DNA of 64,000 bases from CBDCGS01 sp965216915 (GTDB lineage Bacteria > Pseudomonadota > Alphaproteobacteria > UBA828), in contig CBDCGS010000011.1 of the NCBI GenBank assembly GCA_965216915.1, positions 62,001 to 126,000 on the forward strand, in the 5' to 3' direction. Below are positions 39,686 to 47,326 of the stretch, one piece after another. The translations under genes were made by a program, and so were the position numbers. Positions within the stretch are counted from its first letter, which is position 1, and every line of letters begins with the position of its first letter. A model generated the notes under the pieces. It was given only the letters and a program-made list of their open reading frames with translations, ran no database searches and was not told the DNA's origin.

Positions 39686-40201
39686 TCAGCCGTCGGACTT
39701 TTCGGGCTCTTCGTCCGCAGCATCGCTTGAGTCACCTCCGGCATCCTCCGCCGGTGCGTCGTCGCCGGCCGCCTCGGCCTCCTCAGCCTCGGCCGCCTCA
39801 GCTTCGGTCGTCTCAGCCTCGGTTGCCGACGCCGTGGCGGCGGCAGCCTCTTCGGCGGCGGCCTTGGCCTTGTCTTCGCGCTCCTTCATGCGCTCGAGCG
39901 CCTTGGCCTTGGGCTGGCTCTTTTTCGGATTGTCGCGCTGCGGCGGCATCGGAATGATCTCCGCCGCGCCCAGAAAGCGGGCGACGCGATCCGACGGCAA
40001 CGCGCCACGATCGAGCCAATGGCGAATCCGGTCCGAGTTCAGCCGCACCCTCTCTGGATCATCCTTGGGCAACATCGGATTGTAGGTTCCGACCCGCTCG
40101 AGGAATCGCCCATCCCGCGGATTGCGGGAATCGGTGATCACGATCCGATAGAACGGCCGTTTCTTGGCGCCAGCGCGCGACAATCGAATTTTCAATGCCA
40201 T
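39686..40201 (-). CDS. rpsP: Ribosomal protein bS16 with long acidic tail
   Basis: 30S assembly protein. Residues 1-85 are the normal S16 core: MALKIRLSRAGAKKRPFYRI, RNPRDGRFLERVGTYNP and ALPSDRVARFLGAAEI. The protein then continues to residue 171, first through a Lys-rich stretch (about 88-115) and then almost only Ala, Glu, Asp and Ser. Total length is about twice that of E. coli S16 (82 residues). Extensions are known in Alphaproteobacteria, but this one is long. It follows ffh by 21 bases. Confidence 0.95.
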   Translation of the reverse strand: MALKIRLSRAGAKKRPFYRIVITDSRNPRDGRFLERVGTYNPMLPKDDPERVRLNSDRIRHWLDRGALPSDRVARFLGAAEIIPMPPQRDNPKKSQPKAKALERMKEREDKAKAAAEEAAAATASATEAETTEAEAAEAEEAEAAGDDAPAEDAGGDSSDAADEEPEKSDG

Positions 40202-40222
40202 ATCTGTGCTTGTTCCCCTGCG

Positions 40223-41578
40223 TCAACGCGGCGGCATGAGGCCCTGCAGGCCGTGTCGCCGAAGCCCTTTCTCGCCGAGCTTACCTGCTCGTTTCATCAT
40301 CACGTTCATCTGCTTGTACTGCTTGAGGAGCCGGTTCACATCCTGCACCGAAGTGCCTGAGCCGGCCGCGATCCGCCGTTTGCGCGAACCGTTGAGAACT
40401 TTGGGGTTGCGCCGCTCCTTTGGCGTCATCGAGCCGATGATCGCCTGGCTGCGGTCCAGCATCTTCATGTCGACATTCGCGTCGGCCAGCTGCTTCTTGA
40501 CCTTGCCCACGCCCGGCAGCATGCCAAGCACGCCTTCCATCCCGCCCATGCGCCGCATCTGACCGAGCTGAGCCGAGAGGTCGTCGAGATCGAAACCGCC
40601 CTTCTTGACCTTACGCGCGAGCTTCTCCGCCGCCTCTTGGTCGAGCGTCTCCTGCGCCTTCTCGACCAGCGAGACAACGTCGCCCATGTCGAGGATGCGC
40701 GAGGCGATGCGATCCGGGTGAAATGGCTCGATCGCATCGAGCTTCTCCCCGACACCGATGAACTTGATCGGTTGGCCGGTAACCTGGCGCATGCTGAGCG
40801 CCGCGCCGCCGCGCCCGTCGCCATCCACCCGGGTGAGCACGATGCCGGTCAGCCCGACACGCTCGTTGAACGCGGAGGCGACGTTGACCGCGTCTTGGCC
40901 GGTCAGCGAATCAGCGACGAGCAGGATCTCCGAGGGCTGCGTGGCGCTGCGCACGGCCTCGACCTCGGCCATCAGCGCATCGTCGATATGGAGCCGGCCC
41001 GCCGTGTCCAGGAGAACCGTGTCGTAGCCCTGCGTGCGCGCCACCTTCATCGCGCGCTTCGCGATCGAGGGCGCTTGCTCGCCCAGCACGATCGGCAGCA
41101 CGTCGACGCTTGCGTCCTTGCCGAGCACAGCGAGCTGCTCCATCGCCGCCGGCCGGTGGGTGTCGAGCGAGGCGAGCAGCACGCGCTGCTTGAGCTTGTC
41201 GGTCAGGTAGAGGCCGAGCTTGGCCGTGCTCGTGGTCTTGCCCGAGCCTTGGAGGCCCACCATCATGACCGCCGCCGGCGGGTTCGCCGCCGCAAGCGTG
41301 ATCTCGGCCGCAGCACCGCCCAGCAACTCCACCAGGTGATCGTGCACGATCTTGATCACCTGCTGCCCGGGCGTGACGCTCTTCAGCACCTCGGCACCGA
41401 CGGCCTTCTCGCTGACCGATGCGATGAACTGCTTCACCACCGGCAGCGCGACGTCGGCCTCGAGAAGCGCGATCCGCACCTCGCGCATGGCGCTCGCGAC
41501 GTCAGCCTCCGTCAGCGCGCCGCGCCGGGTCAGCTTGTCGAGAACGCCGCTCAGGCGGCCTGACAGAGTGTCGAACAC
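40223..41578 (-). CDS. ffh: Signal recognition particle protein Ffh
   Basis: GTPase that, with 4.5S RNA, delivers nascent membrane proteins to FtsY. 451 residues from the GTG at 41578 (VFDTLSGRLSGVLDKL fits the family start). N domain about 1-85, G domain with GLQGSGKTTSTAK, DTAGRLHID, TRVDGDGRGGAALS and FIGVGEKLDAIEPF, and a Met-rich M domain from about 320 ending in the RNA-binding SGTSVQDVNRLLKQY. First gene of the 21-kb minus-strand run; ftsY lies 2.3 kb away in the opposite direction. Confidence 0.96.
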   Translation of the reverse strand: MFDTLSGRLSGVLDKLTRRGALTEADVASAMREVRIALLEADVALPVVKQFIASVSEKAVGAEVLKSVTPGQQVIKIVHDHLVELLGGAAAEITLAAANPPAAVMMVGLQGSGKTTSTAKLGLYLTDKLKQRVLLASLDTHRPAAMEQLAVLGKDASVDVLPIVLGEQAPSIAKRAMKVARTQGYDTVLLDTAGRLHIDDALMAEVEAVRSATQPSEILLVADSLTGQDAVNVASAFNERVGLTGIVLTRVDGDGRGGAALSMRQVTGQPIKFIGVGEKLDAIEPFHPDRIASRILDMGDVVSLVEKAQETLDQEAAEKLARKVKKGGFDLDDLSAQLGQMRRMGGMEGVLGMLPGVGKVKKQLADANVDMKMLDRSQAIIGSMTPKERRNPKVLNGSRKRRIAAGSGTSVQDVNRLLKQYKQMNVMMKRAGKLGEKGLRRHGLQGLMPPR

Positions 41579-41691
41579 AGTCGCGTCTCGCTCGATGTGG
41601 ATCGGAACAGCAAACGCGCCAGCGCGCGACACTCGCGGGCTGGCGGACCTCCTCGGAGGCGGGGTGCTCAGTTCGTCCTGAGGCGGCGCGG

Positions 41692-41720
41692 AGACTAGGC
41701 CCGGCCCCGCGCCAAGTCAA
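41692..41720 (-). promoter_or_regulatory. Candidate promoter for ffh-rpsP-rimM-trmD-rplS
   Basis: Minus strand TTGACT (41720-41715), 17-base spacer, TAGTCT (41697-41692). The -35 box is near consensus. A start near 41685 gives a leader of about 107 bases that contains a strong, apparently unused ribosome-binding sequence GAGGAGGT (41654-41647) within a CCTCC-GA-GGAGG self-complementary stretch. Confidence 0.45.
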
Positions 41721-41753
41721 GGCACCGCGGGATGCGGCACCATGCCGAAATGG

Positions 41754-41783
41754 TGGACGCGGTTCTCTCAGCGGCCCTATAAC
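41754..41783 (+). promoter_or_regulatory. Candidate leaderless promoter for dapF-mtaB-ftsY
   Basis: TGGACG (41754-41759), 18-base spacer, TATAAC (41778-41783). The -10 box ends six bases before the dapF ATG at 41790, so transcription should begin at or next to the start codon. There is no Shine-Dalgarno. The sequence from the box to the ATG resembles that before the HAD gene at 55872. Confidence 0.5.
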
Positions 41784-41789
41784 CGCGGC

Positions 41790-42614
41790 ATGGCAGACCT
41801 CTCTTTCACCAAGATGCACGGGCTCGGCAACGATTTCGTGGTCGTCGATGCGCGCACGCGGCCGTTCAGCCTGGATAGGGCCGGAATCCGGGCGATCGCC
41901 GATCGGCGCACGGGCGTCGGATGCGACCAGCTGATCGTGCTCGAGCGCCCGCGCAATGGGCAAGCCGACGTGCTGATGCGGATCTGGAACGCGGATGGCG
42001 GCGAGGTCGAGGCCTGCGGCAACGGCACGCGGTGCGTCGCCGCGTTGATCATGGATGAGTCGGGGCGGGAGCGCGCGGTCATCGAGACCGCCGTGGCGCA
42101 GCTGGTGGCCGAGCGCGCGGATGCCGGCGGCGTCTCGGTCGACATGGGACCCGCGCGCTTCGACGATTGGCGCGACGTCCCCTTGGCCGAAGCGAGCGAC
42201 ACCTTGCACGTGGACGTCGGCGCCGGCCCCTTGCGTGACGCCGTCGCCGTCAATGTCGGCAACCCGCACGCGGTGTTCTTCGTCGACGATGCCGAGAGTG
42301 TGCCGCTGACCGAGCTTGGGCCCGCGCTGGAAACCCATGCCATGTTCCCCGAGCGGGCGAATATCGGCGTGGTGCAGGTTCTCGACCGCGTGCACGTGCG
42401 GTTTCGCGTGTGGGAGCGCGGCGTGGGCGTGACGCGTGCCTGCGGCACAGGCGCGTGCGCCGCCGTGGTCGCAGCCGCGCGGCGCGGCCTCACCGAGCGC
42501 GCGGCGACCGTGACACTGGACGGCGGCCGGCTTCACGTCGATTGGACGGGCAACGGCCATGTGGTGATGACCGGCCCGGCGAGCCTCAGCTTCAGCGGGA
42601 TATGGCCCGGATGA
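41790..42614 (+). CDS. dapF: Diaminopimelate epimerase
   Basis: Converts LL- to meso-diaminopimelate for lysine and peptidoglycan. 274 residues from ATG 41790: FTKMHGLGNDFVVVDAR, the two catalytic cysteines Cys76 (ACGNGTRCVAAL) and Cys218 (ACGTGACAAVVAA), and VNVGNPHAVFFV. An upstream in-frame ATG at 41742 would add 16 unrelated residues. mtaB follows with an ATGA overlap. Confidence 0.97.
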   Translation: MADLSFTKMHGLGNDFVVVDARTRPFSLDRAGIRAIADRRTGVGCDQLIVLERPRNGQADVLMRIWNADGGEVEACGNGTRCVAALIMDESGRERAVIETAVAQLVAERADAGGVSVDMGPARFDDWRDVPLAEASDTLHVDVGAGPLRDAVAVNVGNPHAVFFVDDAESVPLTELGPALETHAMFPERANIGVVQVLDRVHVRFRVWERGVGVTRACGTGACAAVVAAARRGLTERAATVTLDGGRLHVDWTGNGHVVMTGPASLSFSGIWPG

Positions 42615-43858
42615 GCGCGCCCGAGGTGATCACCTTCGGCTGCCGGCTCAACGCGTATGAATCGGAAGTGAGCCGCGCCCATGCGCGTGCCGCCGGGCTC
42701 GAGAACGCGGTCATCGTCAACACCTGCGCGGTGACCGCGGAGGCGGAGCGTCAGGCGCGTCAGGCGATCCGCCGTGCCCGCCGCACGCGGCCGGACGCGC
42801 GCATCATCGTCACCGGCTGCGGCGCGCAAATCGATCCTGCGCGCTATGCCGCGATGCCCGAGGTCGATCGCGTGATCGGCAACCGCGAGAAGCTCGAGGC
42901 CGCGAGCTTCCTACCCGGTGCCGAGGCCCGCGTCGCCGTGAACGACATCATGGCCGTGCGCGAGACCGCCTCGCACCTGATCGCCGGGTTCGAGGGCCGT
43001 GCGCGGGCGTTCGTGCAGGTTCAGAACGGCTGCGACCACCGCTGCACCTTCTGCATCATCCCCTTCGGCCGGGGCAACAGCCGGAGCGTGCCGCTTGGCG
43101 TGCTCGTGGACCAGGTGCGGCGCTTGACGGAGAACGGCTATCGCGAGGTCGTGCTGAGCGGTGTCGATCTTGGGCACTACGGTGCGGATCTGCCCGGCGG
43201 GCAGCGCTTGGGCGAGGCCATCGCGCGGCTGCTTCGGGCGGTTCCGGCGCTCGAGCGGCTGCGACTCTCATCGATCGATCCGGTGGAGATCGACCCGCGG
43301 CTCGAACGCCTGATCGCGGAGGAGCCGCGGCTCATGCCGCATCTCCACCTCAGTGTGCAGGCGGGCGACGATCTGGTGCTCAAGCGCATGAAGCGGCGGC
43401 ATGCGCGCGCGGATGTTCTCGCGCTCTGCGCGCGGCTTCGCGACCTGCGCCCCGATATCGTGTTTGGCGCCGATCTGATCGCGGGGTTTCCGACCGAGAC
43501 CGAAGCGATGTTCGAGAACACGCGCCGCTTGGTGGAAGACGCGGACCTGGTGTGGCTTCACGTGTTTCCCTATTCGGCGCGACCCGACACGCCGGCCGCG
43601 CGCATGCCCCAAGTGCCGCGGACCGAGCGCCGCGCGCGGGCCGCGCGTCTGCGCGACGCGGGCGCGCGCAACCGCGATCGGTATTTCGCCACGCGGATCG
43701 GCGGCACCGCGCAGGTGCTGCTTGAGACGCCGGAGCGCGGCCATTGCACACAGTTCGCCCCGGTCCGCCTCACCCAGCCCGCGGTGACGGCGGGCACGAC
43801 GGTGACCGTGCGCATCGAGCGGATCGAGGATGACCACTTGGTGGGCACCGCCCTCTGA
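42611..43858 (+). CDS. mtaB: tRNA t6A37 methylthiotransferase MtaB
   Basis: Radical SAM enzyme that adds a methylthio group to N6-threonylcarbamoyladenosine 37. 415 residues: UPF0004 domain with three cluster cysteines (TFGCRLNAYE, VNTCAVTAEAE, TGCGAQ), a radical SAM domain with CDHRCTFCIIPFGRGNSRS, LSGVDLGHYG and FGADLIAGFPTE, and a C-terminal TRAM-like domain. I chose the ATG at 42611 overlapping the dapF stop; ATG 42602 is an alternative. The RGNSRS tail after the cysteine motif favours MtaB over MiaB. Confidence 0.93.
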   Translation: MSAPEVITFGCRLNAYESEVSRAHARAAGLENAVIVNTCAVTAEAERQARQAIRRARRTRPDARIIVTGCGAQIDPARYAAMPEVDRVIGNREKLEAASFLPGAEARVAVNDIMAVRETASHLIAGFEGRARAFVQVQNGCDHRCTFCIIPFGRGNSRSVPLGVLVDQVRRLTENGYREVVLSGVDLGHYGADLPGGQRLGEAIARLLRAVPALERLRLSSIDPVEIDPRLERLIAEEPRLMPHLHLSVQAGDDLVLKRMKRRHARADVLALCARLRDLRPDIVFGADLIAGFPTETEAMFENTRRLVEDADLVWLHVFPYSARPDTPAARMPQVPRTERRARAARLRDAGARNRDRYFATRIGGTAQVLLETPERGHCTQFAPVRLTQPAVTAGTTVTVRIERIEDDHLVGTAL

Positions 43859-44799
43859 TGGCTGAGCGGACCAAGAAACGCGGGCTCTTCGCGCGGCTCC
43901 GTGAAGGCTTGAGCCGCAGCTCGAGCCAGCTCGGGAGCGGGATCGGCGGCATCTTCAAAGGCCGCAAGCTCGACAACGAGACCCTCGAGGCGCTCGAAGA
44001 GGTTCTGATCGCCGGCGACCTCGGCGCGGCGACGGCGGCGGAGCTCACCGCCGAGCTTGCGGAGAGCAAGTTTGGCAAGGATGTCACGCCAGACGAGGTG
44101 CGCGCCGCCCTCGCCGATCAAATCGCCACGATCCTGGCGGAGGTCGAAGGCACGCTCGACATCGACCGTGCCGCGCGGCCGCACGTGATCCTCGTCGCAG
44201 GCGTCAACGGCACCGGCAAGACCACGACCGTCGGCAAGCTCGCCCGGCAATTCCGAGACGATGGCCTGAGTGTCACGCTCGTCGCCGGCGATACGTTTCG
44301 CGCGGCGGCCGTCGAGCAGCTCCGCATCTGGGGTGAGCGCGCCGACGCGGAGGTGGTCGCCCGCGACGGCAGCGGGAGCGACCCTGCCGGCCTCGCCTTC
44401 GACGCCTTGGAGGCGGCGAAAGCCGCGGGCACGGACGTGCTCATGATCGACACCGCGGGCAGGCTCCAGAATAAGGCGAACCTGATGGCCGAGCTGCAGA
44501 AGGTCGATCGGGTGATCAAGAAAATCGATCCGCACGCGCCGCACACACGGCTCTTGGTGCTCGACGCGACGACGGGTCAGAACGCGCACAACCAGGTGGA
44601 GGTGTTCCGCGATGCCATCGATATCGATGGCATCGTCGTCACCAAGCTCGACGGCACGGCGAAAGGTGGCGTGCTGGTGGCGCTCGCGCGGCGCTTCGGG
44701 CTACCCGTGGTGGCGCTCGGCGTCGGCGAGGGGATGGAGGATCTGCGGCCGTTCGACGCGACGGCCTTCGCGCACGCGCTGATGGCGGTCGACGACTAG
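43858..44799 (+). CDS. ftsY: Signal recognition particle receptor FtsY
   Basis: Membrane-associated SRP GTPase, partner of Ffh. 313 residues: a short basic N-terminus (MAERTKKRGLFARLREGLSR) in place of the long acidic A domain of E. coli, N domain to about 105, G domain with GVNGTGKTTTVGKLA, GDTFRAAAVEQL, DTAGRLQNKANLM and TKLDGTAKGG, ending ALGVGEGMEDLRPFD. It starts at an ATG overlapping the mtaB stop by one base. Confidence 0.97.
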   Translation: MAERTKKRGLFARLREGLSRSSSQLGSGIGGIFKGRKLDNETLEALEEVLIAGDLGAATAAELTAELAESKFGKDVTPDEVRAALADQIATILAEVEGTLDIDRAARPHVILVAGVNGTGKTTTVGKLARQFRDDGLSVTLVAGDTFRAAAVEQLRIWGERADAEVVARDGSGSDPAGLAFDALEAAKAAGTDVLMIDTAGRLQNKANLMAELQKVDRVIKKIDPHAPHTRLLVLDATTGQNAHNQVEVFRDAIDIDGIVVTKLDGTAKGGVLVALARRFGLPVVALGVGEGMEDLRPFDATAFAHALMAVDD

Positions 44800-44806
44800 A
44801 TCCGTC

Positions 44807-45373
44807 TCACGGCCCGGCGGGCCGGCCCGGACGATAGGAGCCGGTCTTGCCCGCGGGATTCGTGAACGGCGCGAACGCCCGCTGCCCCTTGACAGCGGTA
44901 TAGTGGCCGAGCGCCCAGGAGACCGAGGGGAAGGCCAGCGCGTCCCACGGGATGTCGTCATAGTCGAAGAGCGCGACCTCGGCGCTTTCCAGGCCGGGCG
45001 CGACGTCGGGGCTGCGCAGGCTCGCCCGGTAGAAAAGCTGTACGAGGCTGATGCGCGGGATCGTGTAGACGCTCAAGAGCACGTCGATCGCGATATCGGC
45101 GCCGGCCTCCTCCGCCGCTTCGCGCGCCGCGCCTTGCTCGGGCGTCTCATGAACCTCGAGGAAACCGGCCGGCAAGGTCCAAAAGTTTGCCTGCGGCTCG
45201 ATCGCGCGCTTGCAAAGGAGGATGCGGTCGTCCCACGTGGCGACCGTGCCGACGACAATCTTCGGATTTTCGTAACGAATGTACCCGCAGGTGTCGCAGA
45301 CGAGACGCGGACGATCGTCGCCGTCTGGGACGCGCTCCACGATCGGGCCGCCGGTTTTCGGATAGCGAGGCAT
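44807..45373 (-). CDS. Nudix hydrolase with N-terminal CxxC knuckle
   Basis: 188 residues. The start carries one zinc-ribbon-like half, CDTCGYIRYENPKIVVGTV, followed by a Nudix domain: LPAGFLEVHETPEQGAARE plus AAEEAGA fits GX5EX7REUXEEXGU. Related proteins hydrolyse ADP-ribose or NAD(H)-type substrates; NudC has a full four-cysteine zinc site, so this is not a canonical NudC and the substrate is open. It converges on ftsY (7-base gap) and is divergent from the binding-protein gene at 45485. ATG 45373 chosen by the family start MPRYPKTGG. Confidence 0.85.
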   Translation of the reverse strand: MPRYPKTGGPIVERVPDGDDRPRLVCDTCGYIRYENPKIVVGTVATWDDRILLCKRAIEPQANFWTLPAGFLEVHETPEQGAAREAAEEAGADIAIDVLLSVYTIPRISLVQLFYRASLRSPDVAPGLESAEVALFDYDDIPWDALAFPSVSWALGHYTAVKGQRAFAPFTNPAGKTGSYRPGRPAGP

Positions 45374-45421
45374 GGTCAACGAGTATGAGTCTTGAAGTGG
45401 GCGCCGTCCAGCGCACGACCC

Positions 45422-45443
45422 ATTGTCCCTTTCAGGGAACAAT
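45422..45443. promoter_or_regulatory. Inverted repeat in divergent promoter region (candidate operator)
   Basis: Arms ATTGTCCCT and AGGGAACAAT, separated by TTC, are complementary apart from one unpaired base. It sits in the 111-base gap between the Nudix gene and the first binding-protein gene. TTGTCC (45423-45428) followed after 16-17 bases by TTGTAG/TGTAGA could be a weak promoter for the importer, with the repeat between the boxes. No T-run follows, so an operator is more likely than a terminator. Confidence 0.4.
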
Positions 45444-45484
45444 CTTGTAGACTCGCGTGCCCGCGTCGTTTGTCGGAGGTGTCG

Positions 45485-47317
45485 ATGGCTCGAAACGTCA
45501 TGCGCTCACTCGCGTGCCTTTTGGTGGGGCTGGCGCTGATCTTGACGTCGGGTGTCGGCCACGCCGAGCCGCGTCATGGCCTCTCGCTGTTCGGCCCCCT
45601 GAAATACGGGCCCGACTTCCCGTACTTCGACTACGTGAACCCCAACGCCCCAAAGGGCGGCGTGCTGCACCGCGCGACGGTGGGCTCCTACGACAGCCTG
45701 AACCCGTTTATCCTGAAGGGCGTGCCCGCGGCGCTGGCGGCGCTCCCGTTCGAATCACTCCTCACCTCGTCGTCCGACGAGGCGGACGCGGCCTACGGAC
45801 TGGTCGCCGGCTCGGTCGAGCTCGCTGCCGATCGCTCCTGGGTCCGCTTCACACTGCGCCCGGAGGCGCGCTGGCACGACGGCACGCCGATCACGGCAGA
45901 CGACGTGGTGTTCTCCTACGAGACGCTCACCACCGACGGGCATCCGAGCTTCCTCATCCAGTATGCGGGCGTGGACCGTGTCGTGGCAGACACCGACGCG
46001 CAGGTGACGTTCCATTTCTCGGACCTCGAGAACCGCAAGCTGCCGCTTCTCGTCGGCGCCATGCCGATCATCTCGAAGGCCTATTACGCGACGGTCGAGT
46101 TCACCAAGACCACGCTGACCGCACCGCTCGCGAGCGGTCCCTATCGGGTCGGCACCGTCGATGCGGGACGCGCAATCACCTATGAGCGCGTCGCCGACTA
46201 TTGGGGAGCGAGTCTCCCCGTGAACGCCGGCCGCCATAATTTCGACGCGATCCGCGTCGACTATTACCGCGACCGCACCGTGATGGTCGAGGCGTTGAAG
46301 TCGGGTGAATTCGACTACCACGAGGAATTCACGTCGAAGACGTGGGCCACGGCCTACGACATCGCGGCGGTGCGCGACGGTCGGCTGATCATGGAGGTGC
46401 TGCCGGACAACACACCCTCCGGCGTGCAGGCATTCTTCGTCAACACGCGCCGTGCGAAGTTCGCTGACCCGCGCGTGCGCGAGGCGCTTTCCTACGCCTT
46501 CGACTACGAATGGACGAACAAGAATATCTTCTTCGGGCTCTACGACCGGATGGCGAGCTATTTCGAGAACTCGGAGCTCGCGGCCCGCGGCCTGCCGTCC
46601 GACGAGGAGCTGGCGCTGCTCGAGCCGTTCCGCGATCAGCTGCCGGACGCCCTGTTCACCCGCGCGTTCGAGCCGCCGAAGACCGATGGCTCGGGCAAGA
46701 ACCGCCGCAACCTCCGCACCGCACGGAAGCTGCTTCAAGATGCCGGCTGGGTCGCCAAGGATGGCGCCCTGGTCAACGCCGAGACCGGCGAGGCCATGGT
46801 CATCGAGTTCCTCTATTTCGAGCGCACCTTCGAGCGCATTCTCGGGCCTTTTGCGCGGAACCTGGAGCGCCTAGGTATCAAGGCGAACCTCCGGCTGGTC
46901 GATCCGACGCAATATATCCGTCGCCTCGAGGAGCACGACTTCGACATCACGACGCGCCGCTTCGTGCAGCAGCTCTCGCCCGGCGCCGAGCTGCGCAGCT
47001 ATTTCGGCTCCGCTGCCGCCGACCAGGTGGGCTCGCTCAACTCGTCGGGGATCAAGAGCCCCGTCGTCGACGCGATGATCGAGCACGTTCTGTCGGCGGC
47101 CGACCGGCCCAGCATGGTCGCGGCGTCGCGCGCGCTCGACCGCGTGCTGCTCTGGGGCCACTACATGGTGCCGCAGTGGTACAAGGGCGAGCATCACTTG
47201 GTCTTTTGGGACCTCTATGGCCGCCCGGAGGTGAAGCCGACCTATGCGATCGGCGAGCTGGATACCTGGTGGATCGATCCGGACAAGCAAGCCGCCTTGG
47301 AGAACCGTGAGCCCTAG
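45485..47317 (+). CDS. Periplasmic extracellular solute-binding protein, family 5 (YejA-like), copy 1
   Basis: Substrate receptor of a peptide-type ABC importer. 610 residues from ATG 45485, with a strong GGAGGTG ribosome site. Signal peptide about 1-27 (cleavage after GHA). Mature part begins with FDYVNPNAPKGGVLHRATVG, the YejA/oligopeptide-binding type; ARWHDGTPITADDVVFSYET and FADPRVREALSYAFDYEW are typical family-5 segments. It is followed after nine bases by a paralogue of the same layout and then yejB, yejE, yejF. Substrate probably an oligopeptide or peptide-like compound (E. coli Yej imports microcin C), inferred by family. Confidence 0.92.
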   Translation: MARNVMRSLACLLVGLALILTSGVGHAEPRHGLSLFGPLKYGPDFPYFDYVNPNAPKGGVLHRATVGSYDSLNPFILKGVPAALAALPFESLLTSSSDEADAAYGLVAGSVELAADRSWVRFTLRPEARWHDGTPITADDVVFSYETLTTDGHPSFLIQYAGVDRVVADTDAQVTFHFSDLENRKLPLLVGAMPIISKAYYATVEFTKTTLTAPLASGPYRVGTVDAGRAITYERVADYWGASLPVNAGRHNFDAIRVDYYRDRTVMVEALKSGEFDYHEEFTSKTWATAYDIAAVRDGRLIMEVLPDNTPSGVQAFFVNTRRAKFADPRVREALSYAFDYEWTNKNIFFGLYDRMASYFENSELAARGLPSDEELALLEPFRDQLPDALFTRAFEPPKTDGSGKNRRNLRTARKLLQDAGWVAKDGALVNAETGEAMVIEFLYFERTFERILGPFARNLERLGIKANLRLVDPTQYIRRLEEHDFDITTRRFVQQLSPGAELRSYFGSAAADQVGSLNSSGIKSPVVDAMIEHVLSAADRPSMVAASRALDRVLLWGHYMVPQWYKGEHHLVFWDLYGRPEVKPTYAIGELDTWWIDPDKQAALENREP

Positions 47318-47326
47318 CGAAGAACC

